DNA of 64,000 nt from Zunongwangia profunda SM-A87 (GTDB lineage: Bacteria; Bacteroidota; Bacteroidia; Flavobacteriales; Flavobacteriaceae): the NCBI RefSeq assembly GCF_000023465.1, contig NC_014041.1, positions 682,001 through 746,000 on the forward strand. Reading direction: 5' to 3'. The position numbers and the translations under genes were made by a program. The notes below the pieces were generated by a model that made no database searches, was not told the origin of the DNA, and worked only from the letters and a program-made list of their open reading frames with translations. Of the stretch, positions 1-9,248 are shown piece by piece (the stretch's first letter is position 1; each line of letters opens with the position of its first letter).

Positions 1-2
1 AA

Positions 3-284
3 AAAGTAAGCATCTACGGGAAGTTAATTTGTACAAAAAAAACAACAACTTCTGGAGGTAAAGAAATGTGTTTTGCTACATTTTATGATATAGACTACAA
101 TATTTTTGATACGGTTCAATTCCCAGACAAGGTAGCTAAATATCCATTGTATAATAAGGGGATTTATCGATGTGTAGGGAAAGTTATTAATGAATTCAAT
201 TATATTTCTATTGAAGCTGAAGCAATAGAGTTTCAAAAAATTAAGGTGGATCCCAGGTTTATAACAACCCCATTTAAGGTATAA
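3..284 (+). CDS. DnaE-type DNA polymerase III alpha subunit, C-terminal fragment
   Basis: The open frame enters from the left edge, so only the last ~93 residues are present. They read as an OB-fold-like tail: a stretch beginning KVSIYGKLICTKKTTT, then GKEMCFATFYD, then FDTVQFPDKVAKYP and a GKVINEF-type strand. This pattern (a 'restrict/track changes to method' fold ending in DTVxFP and YxxxGxV) is known from the nucleic-acid-binding C-terminus of bacterial DnaE proteins, including the shorter DnaE-type polymerases of Bacteroidota. An internal ATG at 66 is not a credible start because homology-like sequence continues upstream of it. The catalytic PHP and polymerase domains lie outside the window, so main replicase versus error-prone polymerase cannot be decided. 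Confidence 0.7.
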   Translation, partial: KVSIYGKLICTKKTTTSGGKEMCFATFYDIDYNIFDTVQFPDKVAKYPLYNKGIYRCVGKVINEFNYISIEAEAIEFQKIKVDPRFITTPFKV

Positions 285-342
285 AAGGGATCAATCTCAA
301 AAGTTGTATGTGAATTGAAAAATTAGTTTGATTTTTTAAAAA

Positions 343-374
343 GAAAAAGCCCACTAAAATTAGCGGGCTTTTTA
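343..374. terminator. Bidirectional intrinsic terminator
   Basis: AAAAAGCCC-CTAA paired with TTAG-GGGCTTTTT forms a stem with an A-tract on one side and a T-tract on the other. It lies between the DnaE-type gene (plus) and the tRNA gene (minus), so it can end transcripts from both directions. Confidence 0.75.
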
Positions 375-378
375 AAGG

Positions 379-451
379 TGGTGCCTCCAGGAATCGAACC
401 AGGGACACAAGGATTTTCAGTCCTTTGCTCTACCAACTGAGCTAAGGCACC
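379..451 (-). tRNA. tRNA-Phe(GAA)
   Basis: On the minus strand a 73-nt cloverleaf can be read. The acceptor stem pairs GGTGCCT (5') with AGGCACC (3'), followed by discriminator A. The D-arm is TAGCTCAGTTGGTAGAGCA, the anticodon loop is CTGAAAA with anticodon GAA, and the T-arm contains GGTTCGATTCC. GAA decodes phenylalanine codons. The terminal CCA is not encoded (the genomic bases are CCT after the discriminator), so it would be added after transcription. Confidence 0.95.
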
Positions 452-473
452 AGTTGCTTTTCGAAAGCGGTTG

Positions 474-504
474 CAAATATAAATTCAATTTTAGGAACTC
501 ACAA
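474..504 (-). promoter_or_regulatory. Putative promoter of tRNA-Phe
   Basis: On the minus strand TATATTTG (474-481) matches the Bacteroidota -7 consensus TAnnTTTG exactly, and a TTG (502-504) lies 20 bases upstream, the usual -33 spacing. The predicted start lies about 15 bases upstream of the tRNA 5' end. Confidence 0.5.
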
Positions 505-556
505 GCCTTTTTTTAAAAAAATGCTTTTGTAACTTCGCATTTTATAAAATCAGGCT

Positions 557-1291
557 ATGAATCTTGTTATTGATCTTGGGAATACTTTTGCGAAAATTGC
601 TGTTTTTCAAAATCATAGGGTTTTGGAAAGCTTTAAGTTTCTGAAGTCGGAAAAAAATAAAAAAATTGAAAAAATTTTTCAAAAATATCCCCAGATTGAA
701 TTTTCGATACTTTCCAGTGTGTTGAAAGATGATGATTCATTAAAAAAAATACTTCAAAAGCATTCTGTTTTATATTATTTAGATCATCAAATAAAACTGC
801 CTTTTGAAAATAAATACAGTTCTCCCGAGACATTGGGTAAAGATCGTATAGCCCTTGCAGCGGCAGCAGTATATGCCTATCCAAAGCAAAATTGCCTAGT
901 GATCGACGCAGGAACCTGTGTGACTTATGATGTTGTTAATAGTGAATCTGAATATTTAGGAGGAGGGATTTCTCCTGGTTTGCAAATGAGATTTCAGGCC
1001 GTACATAAGTTTACCGAAAAATTACCGTTAATACAATCAGATAGTAACCATCTAAAATTGATAGGGAACTCTACAAAAGAAAGTTTAAGAAGTGGTATTT
1101 ATTTTGGTTTTGCCGCAGAAATTGATGGAATGATTAGCCGTTATTATTCAGAATTTAAAGATTTAACAGTTATTTTGACGGGTGGTGATCTTCTATTTTT
1201 GTCAAAGCGACTAAAAAATAGCATATTTGCGAACTCAAATTTTCTTTTAGAGGGTTTAAACTACATTTTAGAATATAATAAAACTCAATGA
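557..1291 (+). CDS. coaX: Type III pantothenate kinase
   Basis: This enzyme phosphorylates pantothenate in the first step of coenzyme A synthesis, in the cytoplasm. The 244 residues carry the type III hallmarks: the phosphate-binding DLGNT at residues 6-10, GKDR at 94-97, the catalytic-Asp motif DAGT at 117-120, GGGISPG at 135-141 and a late LTGGD. Type III kinases belong to the ASKHA fold and are usually not feedback-inhibited by CoA. The length is normal for the family. The stop overlaps the next gene's start by four bases (ATGA), so it heads an operon with envelope genes. This placement is a recurrent flavobacterial arrangement rather than a functional pathway link. Confidence 0.95.
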   Translation: MNLVIDLGNTFAKIAVFQNHRVLESFKFLKSEKNKKIEKIFQKYPQIEFSILSSVLKDDDSLKKILQKHSVLYYLDHQIKLPFENKYSSPETLGKDRIALAAAAVYAYPKQNCLVIDAGTCVTYDVVNSESEYLGGGISPGLQMRFQAVHKFTEKLPLIQSDSNHLKLIGNSTKESLRSGIYFGFAAEIDGMISRYYSEFKDLTVILTGGDLLFLSKRLKNSIFANSNFLLEGLNYILEYNKTQ

Positions 1292-2529
1292 TTAAACGAT
1301 TTATAGTAATCGTAGCTTTATTTTCTGCGTTTTGGGCGAAAGCTCAGGAAAACACTTCTTCGCCGTATTCTTATTACGGCGTAGGGATCACCAATTTTAA
1401 AGGAACTGTGGAAAACAGGGCCATGGGAGGTCTTAGTACATTTTCGGATAGTATTCATATGAACCTTACAAATCCTGCAGGATATGGTAAGCTGGCCAGG
1501 ACCACTTATGTCGTAGGGGCAAGTGTAGAGTCTACAAAGCAAGAAACTCAGGGAGCAGAAGATCGAACCAAAAATGTTTCTTTAGATTATTTAGGATTAG
1601 GTGTTCCTGTTGGGCGTTTTGGTTTTGGTGTGGGATTAATCCCATATTCTTCAGTTGGATATCGAATTTATGATATTGAAGAAAATGGAGCCAGCAGGTT
1701 AAGAGGCCGTGGAGGAATGAATAAAGTATTTCTTTCTGCCGCATACGCCATAAGCAGGGATTTAAGTATTGGAGTAAATGCAGATTACAATTTTGGAAAT
1801 ATTCAGCATAGAAGAACGGTTGTAAGAGAAGGTATACAATATGGTACCCGGGATATAGATCGCTCTGATATATCAGGTTTCAATTTTAATTTTGGATTAG
1901 ACTATCAAACAAAATTGAAAAATGGATTAAAATTACATGCTTCTGCTGTTTATACACCTGAGGCTGATATAACATCAGAGAGTTATAGAGAGATTGGGAA
2001 TGTACTATTTACCGCAAATGGGGAAAACATATTTAATGTGAAGACTTTTGATATGGAGTCTCAAGATATAACATTACCATCAAAAGCAACATTTGGTTTA
2101 GGGATTGGTAGACCAAATAAATGGTTTTTAGGAGGAGAATATTCCGCATTTGGAAGTATACCGGAAATCTCGGTTTTTAATACTCCGGTGAATGACGTAG
2201 AATATAATGATGGTAACGCATATCGATTGGGAGGTTATATTGTACCAGAATATAGCTCACTTACAAGTTATTTTAAACGTGTTGTTTATCGCTTTGGAGG
2301 ACGTTTCGAAGAAACTGGGTTGCAGCTTAATGGAGAGTCTATTGATGAGTTTGGCATATCTTTTGGATTAGGATTACCGATTGGAGGAGATTTCTCTAAT
2401 CTTAATCTGGGTCTGGAGTATGGACAGCGCGGTACAACTAACTCAGGTTTAATACAAGAGAATTTTTTTAAATTATCAATTGGTTTATCTTTGAATGACC
2501 AATGGTTTGTAAAGAGAAAGTTTAATTAA
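1288..2529 (+). CDS. Outer membrane beta-barrel protein (OmpP1/FadL-like)
   Basis: The protein starts with a cleavable signal peptide (hydrophobic FIVIVALFSAFWA followed by KAQ/E) and continues as alternating aromatic/glycine strands, e.g. FGFGVGLIPYSSVGYR and LGLGLEYGQRG-type repeats, typical of an outer-membrane barrel. The pattern of an N-terminal SSPYSYYGVG with later NPAGYG resembles the FadL/OmpP1 hydrophobic-compound channels, although that assignment is only a fold-level call. It overlaps coaX by four bases and is followed 17 bases later by the TPR gene, so it is co-transcribed. The substrate is unknown. Confidence 0.7.
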   Translation: MIKRFIVIVALFSAFWAKAQENTSSPYSYYGVGITNFKGTVENRAMGGLSTFSDSIHMNLTNPAGYGKLARTTYVVGASVESTKQETQGAEDRTKNVSLDYLGLGVPVGRFGFGVGLIPYSSVGYRIYDIEENGASRLRGRGGMNKVFLSAAYAISRDLSIGVNADYNFGNIQHRRTVVREGIQYGTRDIDRSDISGFNFNFGLDYQTKLKNGLKLHASAVYTPEADITSESYREIGNVLFTANGENIFNVKTFDMESQDITLPSKATFGLGIGRPNKWFLGGEYSAFGSIPEISVFNTPVNDVEYNDGNAYRLGGYIVPEYSSLTSYFKRVVYRFGGRFEETGLQLNGESIDEFGISFGLGLPIGGDFSNLNLGLEYGQRGTTNSGLIQENFFKLSIGLSLNDQWFVKRKFN

Positions 2530-2546
2530 CCATAATAAACAACAAG

Positions 2547-3908
2547 ATGAAAGCGAGATTTATAGTTTTATTATCGGCGGTAATGCTAGGTTCTGGAGCA
2601 TTTGCACAGGATTGTACGACTACTGCTGCTTTAGCTTATGACGATGCTAAGGCGAAGAATTATGATGCGGCATACGAGCCGTTAATGAAAGTAAAAGAAG
2701 AATGCCCAGATTATAGTTTGGCTACCTTCCAGTATTTAGCTATGGTGCTTAATTATAAAATAGACAAAGCTACTGGAGATGAAAAAGCAAAATATATCGA
2801 TGAGTTAATCGATGTGTATATGGGAAGATTAGAGCACTACCCAGAAAAAACTAAGAAGGGTGACATTTATAGTGATATAGCATTATTAAAGTTTGACAAT
2901 AAAGTTGGAACTACAGAAGATAGATTCAACGCATTTGATAAGGCTTACACTGAAGATAAAGATAATTTTACCAGCCCTAAAGGTCTTTATGCATACTTCG
3001 ACTTAATGGTGAATATGCAGGATGCCGGGGATCGTGAGTTACAGGATGTTTTCGATATCTATGATCGAGTAATGGCGAAAATAGAAGAAGAAGAAATTAA
3101 CGAAGCAGATCGTCTTCAGCCACTTATTGAAAAACAGGATGCTGGTGAAGATTTAACTTCTAAAGAAGCAAAAACTGCAAAAATTGCTGAGCAAAGATTA
3201 ACCAATTTTAATGCGGTGAAAAATGCATTAAATGCGAAATTAGGTGCCCGTGCAGATTGTGATAATCTTGTGCCACTTTATGAAAAAGACTTTGAAGCTA
3301 AAAAAGGAGATGTTTCATGGTTAAGAAATGCGAATGCGCGTCTATCTGCTAAAGATTGTGAAGATCCATTATTCTTTAAAATTTCTGAAGCGCTTCACCA
3401 ATTAGAGCCTTCAGCAGCTTCTGCCTATTCTTTGGGACAGTTAGCTGAAGCTGATGGGGATAGATCTAAAGCTTTAGAGTATTATAATGAGGCTGCAGAA
3501 CTTGAAGAAGATCCTGCAGATAAAGCTAAGATCTATTATAGAATTGCTCAGAACTATAAATCTTCAGGAAGTTTTTCTCAGGCAAGAAGTTTCTACAAAA
3601 AAGCAATTCAGGCTAAGCCATCTTACGGTAGAGCGTATTTGAATATTGCAGATATGTATGCTGATAGTGCTAATAACTGTGGAGAAACTGCTTTCGATAA
3701 AAGAGCGGTGTACTGGTTAGCTGCAGAGTATGTAGCAAAAGCGGGTAGAGTTGACCCATCTCTTTCTAATCATGCTAATGCAACAGTTGCGGCTTATAAT
3801 GGTCGTGCCCCACAAAAAGCTGATGTATTCCAGGAAGGGAAAAAAGCAGGAGATGCTATCCAAATTGGTTGTTGGATAGGCGAAACTGTGCGTATCCCTC
3901 AATTATAA
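2547..3908 (+). CDS. Periplasmic TPR-repeat protein
   Basis: A signal peptide (MKARFIVLLSAVMLGSGAFA|Q) is followed by an all-helical, acidic protein. At least two clear tetratricopeptide repeats lie at about residues 285-375 (KALEYYNEAAEL, then AKIYYRIAQNYKSSGSFSQARSFYKKAI, then YGRAYLNIADMY). Further N-terminal helices look like degenerate repeats. TPR proteins are protein-protein scaffolds, and here the location suggests an envelope role together with the adjoining barrel protein and LptC. There is only one base between its stop and the lptC start. No enzyme motif is visible, so the exact role is unknown. Confidence 0.75.
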   Translation: MKARFIVLLSAVMLGSGAFAQDCTTTAALAYDDAKAKNYDAAYEPLMKVKEECPDYSLATFQYLAMVLNYKIDKATGDEKAKYIDELIDVYMGRLEHYPEKTKKGDIYSDIALLKFDNKVGTTEDRFNAFDKAYTEDKDNFTSPKGLYAYFDLMVNMQDAGDRELQDVFDIYDRVMAKIEEEEINEADRLQPLIEKQDAGEDLTSKEAKTAKIAEQRLTNFNAVKNALNAKLGARADCDNLVPLYEKDFEAKKGDVSWLRNANARLSAKDCEDPLFFKISEALHQLEPSAASAYSLGQLAEADGDRSKALEYYNEAAELEEDPADKAKIYYRIAQNYKSSGSFSQARSFYKKAIQAKPSYGRAYLNIADMYADSANNCGETAFDKRAVYWLAAEYVAKAGRVDPSLSNHANATVAAYNGRAPQKADVFQEGKKAGDAIQIGCWIGETVRIPQL

Positions 3909-3909
3909 T

Positions 3910-4476
3910 ATGAAAATCACATATCGTGAAATAATACAAGGCATTGTCACGCTTATTGGCGTGACAATGCTTTTTTCATGTGAGGGTAATTTAAATGAAG
4001 TAAGGGCCCTTCAAAATCCTGCAGATGCACCGGCAGGAATTGCTAACGGTATCCTTTTAAAATATACAGATTCTGGTCGTGTAGTGGCGACCCTGCAAAG
4101 TGAGAAAATGTTTGATTTTACAAATAAAGATTTTCCTTTTCGAGAATTTCCAGAAGGGGTATATATCGAGTTCTTTGATGAAGATGATCAAAAGAGTACG
4201 GTCACAGCAGATTACGGGATTGTATATGATGGTACCGGTTTAGTAGATCTGCGTGGTAACGTAGTGATCTTTACTGCAGATAGTACCCGGTTAGAAGGCG
4301 ATCAGCTTTATTGGGATCAAAATCAAAGTTGGGTGTTTACCGATCGTGAAAATCAAATTAAGTTTCCCGATGGTTCTTTTAATGAAGGAATGGGTTTTGA
4401 TTCCAATCAAAATTTCGATAAATTCAACTTTAGAACCAATAGTGGGATTCAAAACATAGAAGAGTCCGAAAAATGA
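3910..4476 (+). CDS. lptC: LPS export ABC transporter periplasmic protein LptC
   Basis: This 188-residue protein has a lipoprotein-like signal with FSC at residues 22-24, unlike the membrane-anchored LptC of Enterobacteria. After it come OstA/LptC-type beta-jellyroll strands: GRVVATLQSEKM, then TVTADYGIVYDGTGLVDLRGNV, then TRLEGDQLYWDQNQ. In the family LptC passes lipopolysaccharide from LptBFG to LptA across the periplasm. The position between a TPR protein and a small membrane protein, upstream of a CNNM protein, is the usual flavobacterial context of lptC. The four-base overlap with the next start shows translational coupling. Confidence 0.85.
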   Translation: MKITYREIIQGIVTLIGVTMLFSCEGNLNEVRALQNPADAPAGIANGILLKYTDSGRVVATLQSEKMFDFTNKDFPFREFPEGVYIEFFDEDDQKSTVTADYGIVYDGTGLVDLRGNVVIFTADSTRLEGDQLYWDQNQSWVFTDRENQIKFPDGSFNEGMGFDSNQNFDKFNFRTNSGIQNIEESEK

Positions 4477-4673
4477 CAAAATATTTCAGGTATTTCGAGT
4501 ATGCATATTTAATCATGGGAGGTTTCTTTATTTTTGAAACTTTTGCCATTTGGGATACCGAGCGCAATAGAGCGTATATTTTTATATTCCTGGCCGCAAT
4601 GGCCATTTTTATGTTTTTCTTCAAAAGAAATTTTAGGAGAAAGCTTGAAAAGAGACAAAAAAATAAGAAATAA
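4473..4673 (+). CDS. Small two-helix membrane protein of unknown function
   Basis: This 66-residue protein has two hydrophobic segments (about residues 8-26 and 34-50) and a strongly basic tail (KRNFRRKLEKRQKNKK), suggesting an inner-membrane hairpin with its C-terminus in the cytoplasm. It is wedged between lptC (four-base overlap) and the CNNM gene (the TAATG overlap shares one base), so it is very likely a real translated gene. No recognised domain is visible. A support role for the adjacent envelope proteins is only inference from context. Confidence 0.75.
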   Translation: MTKYFRYFEYAYLIMGGFFIFETFAIWDTERNRAYIFIFLAAMAIFMFFFKRNFRRKLEKRQKNKK

Positions 4674-5962
4674 TGAGTGCAGAGGCCATCATCATTATTT
4701 TTTCATTACTACTTTCCGCATTTTTTTCGGGTATGGAGATTGCCTATGTCTCTTCGAATAAAATCTATATTGAAATAGAGAAGCTTCAGAATGATTTTTT
4801 GGCTAAAGTTTTAAAGCGCCTTACCAAAAAGCCTTCTAAGTTTATCGCTGCCATGCTTGTAGGAAATAATATCGCCCTTGTGGTGTATGGTTTTTATATG
4901 GGCGATTTAATTATGGCCTGGCTTAATGAAATTCAGCCTTTACATAACGCCATTTTAAATTATCTGGTAACCGATTTAAGTTTGTTTACCCAAACCGTCT
5001 TGTCGACACTGCTTATTTTAGTTACGGCAGAATTTCTACCGAAGGTCTTTTTTCAGATTTATGCCAATACCATGTTGAAGTTTTTTGCAGTACCGGCATA
5101 TCTTTTTTATCTGTTGTTCAGCTTTATTTCTTCATTTGTGATCTGGATATCAGATATGATCTTAAAACGTTTCTTTAAAACCGATGGAGATGAAGTCCAA
5201 CTTGCATTTAGCAAAATAGAACTGGGGAATTTTATTAGTGAACAGATGGAAACGGTAGAAGAGGAGGATGAAGTGGATTCTGAAATTCAGATTTTTCAAA
5301 ATGCATTGCAGTTTTCGGATATTAAGGCCCGTGAGGTTATGATTCCCCGAACCGAAATCATTGCGGTAAATCAGGATCAGGAACCGGGAGATTTGGTAAA
5401 AACCTTTACGGAAACCGGTCTTTCAAAAATTTTAATCTATAACGATACCATTGATGATATTATAGGTTATGTGCATTCTTTTGAGCTGTTTAAAAAACCG
5501 GCATCTGTAAATTCAATCCTGTTACCTGTAATTTTTGTTCCAGAAACGATGTGGGTAAAGGATGTGCTTAATGTTTTAATTAAAAAACGTAAAAGTATTG
5601 CAGTGGTTATTGATGAATATGGAGGTACCAGTGGTATGATGACCATTGAAGATATCGTGGAAGAACTTTTTGGCGAAATAGAAGATGAGCACGATTCACC
5701 CATTTTGGTGGATGAGAAGATAAGTGACGAACATTTTAAATTTTCGGCACGTGTTGAAGTAGATTATATCAATGAAACCTATCGTTTAAATATTCCTACC
5801 GGCGAAAACTATGAAACTTTGGGAGGTTTTATCGTGAATCATACCGAGGAAATTCCCCATCAAAACGAAGTGGTTCGTATAGATCAATTCGAGTTTACTA
5901 TCCTGGATGTTTCTAATACAAAAATCGATCTTGTAGAGCTTAAAATCAAGTCTGAAGATTAA
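4673..5962 (+). CDS. CNNM/CorC-family (hemolysin-like) membrane protein
   Basis: The order of parts fits the UPF0053/CorC family: an N-terminal DUF21 (CNNM) membrane domain with hydrophobic segments (about residues 1-170), then a CBS pair (around REVMIPRTEIIAV and AVVIDEYGGTSGMMTIEDIVEELFGEIEDEHD, residues 215-345), then a C-terminal CorC/HlyC transporter-associated domain with YETLGGFIVNHT. Family members act in Mg2+/Co2+ efflux. A flavobacterial relative, GldE, is linked to gliding motility, and this gene cannot be separated from GldE-like proteins by eye. It ends the coaX-led operon. Confidence 0.8.
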   Translation: MSAEAIIIIFSLLLSAFFSGMEIAYVSSNKIYIEIEKLQNDFLAKVLKRLTKKPSKFIAAMLVGNNIALVVYGFYMGDLIMAWLNEIQPLHNAILNYLVTDLSLFTQTVLSTLLILVTAEFLPKVFFQIYANTMLKFFAVPAYLFYLLFSFISSFVIWISDMILKRFFKTDGDEVQLAFSKIELGNFISEQMETVEEEDEVDSEIQIFQNALQFSDIKAREVMIPRTEIIAVNQDQEPGDLVKTFTETGLSKILIYNDTIDDIIGYVHSFELFKKPASVNSILLPVIFVPETMWVKDVLNVLIKKRKSIAVVIDEYGGTSGMMTIEDIVEELFGEIEDEHDSPILVDEKISDEHFKFSARVEVDYINETYRLNIPTGENYETLGGFIVNHTEEIPHQNEVVRIDQFEFTILDVSNTKIDLVELKIKSED

Positions 5963-6058
5963 AGCGTTAAAAAGTTAATATTTTGCTAATCATAAGTTTT
6001 ATTATTAGCCTAAAAACACTATTTTCGCCCACTATATTTTGATAAATTATATCCAAAA

Positions 6059-8167
6059 ATGGCAGTATTAAATAAAATCAGACAACGTTCTGTTTTCTTA
6101 ATTTTAATTATTGCATTGGCATTATTTTCATTTGTTCTTGCCGATGTGATTAGAAGTGGTGGTTTTAGTGGTAAAGATAACTCTATAGCTACCGTGAATG
6201 GAGAGGAAATTAGTAGGGAAGAATTTGCCCGTCAGGTAGAAGCATATCAACAAAATATGCGTGGCAACATATCTACCACACAGGCTGTAAATCGTGTTTG
6301 GGATCAGGAATTAAACCAAATTATTGTTGAAGAGCAGGTAGAAAAGCTTGGGATAAGAGCCGAGCAGGCTCAGGTTAGACAAATGATGAGAGCCCAAATG
6401 TCTCAAAATCCCCAATTTACTAATGAAGCCGGGATGTTCGATGAAAATCGAGTAAAAGAATATGTGGCGAGTTTAAAACAAACTTCACCGCAGATGTATC
6501 AGCAATGGTTAAGCTACGAAGAAGGACTTGCAGAATCTGCTGCCCAGAATATTTATGCCAATATGATTCGTACTGGTGTTGGGGCAACGTTAACCGAAGG
6601 TAAACAAGCATACCAATTGCAAAATAATACCATGGATCTTCGTTATGTACAGATTCCTTTTTCTTCAATTCCAGATGACGAAGTTGAAGTTTCTAAGTCT
6701 GAAATTAAAGAGTACGTAGATAATCATAAAGCTAAATTCGAAACTGAGGCAGCTCGTAATATTCAATATGTTATTTTTAATGAAGAGCCTTCAGTAGAAG
6801 ATAAAGAAGAATCTAAAAATTCTTTGAGTGCTCTTTTGGAAGATAGAGTAGAGTATAACTCGGTTTCTAAAACGAATGATACTATTGCAGGATTTAATAC
6901 GACTTCAGACGATCAGGAGTTTGTAAACTCTAATTCAGATTTACAACAACCGGTAACCTTCAAATTTAAAAATCAACTGCCAAAAGAATTTGCCGATGAT
7001 TTATTTAATCTTGAAAAAGGTGAAGTTTATGGCCCATACGAAGAAAACGGATACTGGAAGTTAAGTAAGTTGGTAGAGACGAAAGAGATTCCAGATTCTA
7101 TAAAGGCAAGCCATATTTTGTTAGGATTTCAGGGAGCTCAGGCTGGTGGTACCCGAACAGAATCTGCGGCGAAGCAATTAGCAGATAGTTTAGCCGGAGT
7201 GATAAAAGCAGACAAATCGAAAATGGCCGCATTGGCAACAGAATTTTCTGATGATCCTTCTGCTGCGCAAAATTCTGGCGATCTTGGTTATTTTAGACCG
7301 GGAATGATGGTGCCTACTTTTGATGATTTTGTTTTAAATAACAATGAAGGAACGGTAGGGGTCGTAGAAACCGATTTTGGTTACCACGTAATTTATATCG
7401 AAGAACAAACCGATAGAGAGAAAGCAGTTAAAATCGCTACGGTAGCCAGAGAGATTGACGCTACTGAAGGAACAAGAAATAAACTTTTTAACGAGGTTAC
7501 TAAATTTGAAATAGCTGCAGGTGAAGGTGATTTTACCGAAGAGGCTAAAGCTGCAGATTATAGAATCCGTACCGTACGTGATGTGAAAGCTCTAGACGAA
7601 AATATTCCCGGGGTAGGTCAGCAACGTAGAGTGGTACAGTGGGCTTTTGAGGATGATGCGAAAGTAGGAGATGTAAAACGTTTTGAAACTCCAACAGGAT
7701 ATATTGTAGCGCAAATAACTGCTAAGAAGAATAAAGGGCTGATGAGTCCTGAAGATGCTTCAGCTGAAGTTATTCCAATTCTTACAAAGCAGAAAAAAGC
7801 TGAAATTATTAAAGAAAAGATATCTGGAACTACCGTAGATCAGGTTGCAGAAAATCAAAATAAGATTGTTCAAACTGCAAACGCAGTAAACTTAAGTTCT
7901 CCAACACTTGCCGGAGCCGGTAGCGAACCAGAAGTTGTAGGAGCTGTTTACGCATTGGGAGTTGGTGAAACAAGTAAACCAATCGTAGGTGATAAAGGGG
8001 TTTATGTGGTGGAATTAGTAAGTAAGAGTGAAGCTCCAGAGTTGGATTCTTATAAGCCATTTGCACAGCAGGAAACTAGCAGTCGTCGCCAAATGGCAAA
8101 TAGCAGAGCTTTTGAGGCTTTAAAAGCTAAAGCCGAAATTGAAGATAAAAGAGCTAAATTCTACTAG
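6059..8167 (+). CDS. PpiD-like periplasmic peptidyl-prolyl isomerase
   Basis: The protein (702 aa) begins with a cytoplasmic stub (MAVLNKIRQRS), one transmembrane helix (about residues 12-30) and a large periplasmic part, as in PpiD. A SurA-type N-terminal chaperone region follows (VNGEEISREEFARQV). One parvulin PPIC domain sits at about residues 345-445, with IKASHILLGF, a DPSAAQNSGDLGYFRPGMMVPTFDD stretch and GYHVIYIEE. Such proteins help outer-membrane and secreted proteins fold after they leave SecYEG. It stands alone 96 bases after the CNNM gene and ends in a strong terminator. Confidence 0.9.
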   Translation: MAVLNKIRQRSVFLILIIALALFSFVLADVIRSGGFSGKDNSIATVNGEEISREEFARQVEAYQQNMRGNISTTQAVNRVWDQELNQIIVEEQVEKLGIRAEQAQVRQMMRAQMSQNPQFTNEAGMFDENRVKEYVASLKQTSPQMYQQWLSYEEGLAESAAQNIYANMIRTGVGATLTEGKQAYQLQNNTMDLRYVQIPFSSIPDDEVEVSKSEIKEYVDNHKAKFETEAARNIQYVIFNEEPSVEDKEESKNSLSALLEDRVEYNSVSKTNDTIAGFNTTSDDQEFVNSNSDLQQPVTFKFKNQLPKEFADDLFNLEKGEVYGPYEENGYWKLSKLVETKEIPDSIKASHILLGFQGAQAGGTRTESAAKQLADSLAGVIKADKSKMAALATEFSDDPSAAQNSGDLGYFRPGMMVPTFDDFVLNNNEGTVGVVETDFGYHVIYIEEQTDREKAVKIATVAREIDATEGTRNKLFNEVTKFEIAAGEGDFTEEAKAADYRIRTVRDVKALDENIPGVGQQRRVVQWAFEDDAKVGDVKRFETPTGYIVAQITAKKNKGLMSPEDASAEVIPILTKQKKAEIIKEKISGTTVDQVAENQNKIVQTANAVNLSSPTLAGAGSEPEVVGAVYALGVGETSKPIVGDKGVYVVELVSKSEAPELDSYKPFAQQETSSRRQMANSRAFEALKAKAEIEDKRAKFY

Positions 8168-8172
8168 GATTT

Positions 8173-8226
8173 AGTATAGTCATAAAAAAAGCCACTCAAA
8201 CGAGTGGCTTTTTTTATGACTATACT
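8173..8226. terminator. Perfect 25-bp inverted repeat, bidirectional terminator
   Basis: Arms at 8173-8197 and 8202-8226 are perfectly complementary over 25 bp and separated by only AAAC. The core GCCACTC-AAAC-GAGTGGC is flanked by seven A and seven T, so it works as an intrinsic terminator for both the PPIase gene and the convergent GHMP kinase gene. The stem extends well beyond the A/T tracts (AGTATAGTCAT...), which is longer than usual. Confidence 0.85.
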
Positions 8227-8324
8227 TTCTAGATAATCGCGATTAAATTTTCTGGTGGCTATAGTGATTGTGATACTTCGAAATGAAAAATTATTTTTAA
8301 AAAAAATGAAGTAAGCTAACCTGA

Positions 8325-9248
8325 TTACAAAATCATTTCCCGGTAAGGGATCACCACTTCAAATCCTTTTTCTTTAAAATAAGGAGTGGGGTCTTTTTTA
8401 CCGGTTACCATTATAAAATCACCGCCCCATGCACCAAGACTTTTAATGCTTCCATTATAATCAGGAAAAGTTTTGGTTTTTACTTTAGGTAGGTTTAATG
8501 CTTTCGAGATTACGTTTTCGTGGATGTTTATCAATAATTCAAATTCAGCTAATTGATCACATTTAATGAGCTGTTGAGTTATATTGGATACTTTTTCAAT
8601 TAAAATTTGTCGGTCATCCACGGCATTCGTTCTGTAGTGCGCTATACCTTCTCTACTGTTTTGTTTCTGGTTTAGATAAACAAAGTAAATATGATCTGAA
8701 AAAACCGGATCAAAACCTGCTTTTAAAGATACTTGAGTATCGTTTTTACGTTCGTAGGTTATAGGACTATGGGCTTGGGCACAAGCAATATCGTAACCAC
8801 TTCCTCCAAAAGTTTTATTCAATAAAATATAAGGATTAATTTTTAGCCACTGTGAGATGTTATTGATTAAAGTGGAAGAAGTGCCTAATCCCCATTTCCG
8901 CTTAAATTCTAAGGCTGTTTGGATATTAAAACCCTTAGCAAAGAGGTCCTGTCCTGATAATTGTTCAGCAGCATTTAAAATTTGAATACAGCGTTTTGAT
9001 ATTGCAGCATCGTCAGCTGAATTTTTATGATGGAAAGTCGACTTTATTCCTGTAGAATCTTTCTTAAATTGATCCTGAAACCAGACTTCACCATGTTCAT
9101 CTTTACTGATCCAGTTGATGATTCCCAGATTATTTTCTTCAACATTCAAACACTGCCCTTTTTTTGTGGGAAGACATAAGGCCTGTGCGCCATCTAAAAC
9201 AGCATATTCTGCTGTAATTAAAAGTTTGCCGGGACTGTAAAATCTCAT
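8325..9248 (-). CDS. GYDIA-family GHMP kinase (mevalonate-pathway kinase candidate)
   Basis: This 307-residue protein has the GHMP kinase layout: the N-terminal strand SPGKLLITAEYAVLDGA (residues 5-21), which resembles the mevalonate/phosphomevalonate kinase start, and an ATP-binding glycine loop shortened to GLGTSS (120-125; the usual form is PxxxGLGSSA). The family-naming GGSGYDIACAQ lies at 148-158. Its start overlaps the HMG-CoA reductase stop by four bases, so the two are co-translated. The natural inference is phosphorylation of mevalonate or phosphomevalonate in isoprenoid synthesis. Which step it performs cannot be decided from sequence. Confidence 0.8.
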   Translation of the reverse strand: MRFYSPGKLLITAEYAVLDGAQALCLPTKKGQCLNVEENNLGIINWISKDEHGEVWFQDQFKKDSTGIKSTFHHKNSADDAAISKRCIQILNAAEQLSGQDLFAKGFNIQTALEFKRKWGLGTSSTLINNISQWLKINPYILLNKTFGGSGYDIACAQAHSPITYERKNDTQVSLKAGFDPVFSDHIYFVYLNQKQNSREGIAHYRTNAVDDRQILIEKVSNITQQLIKCDQLAEFELLINIHENVISKALNLPKVKTKTFPDYNGSIKSLGAWGGDFIMVTGKKDPTPYFKEKGFEVVIPYREMIL

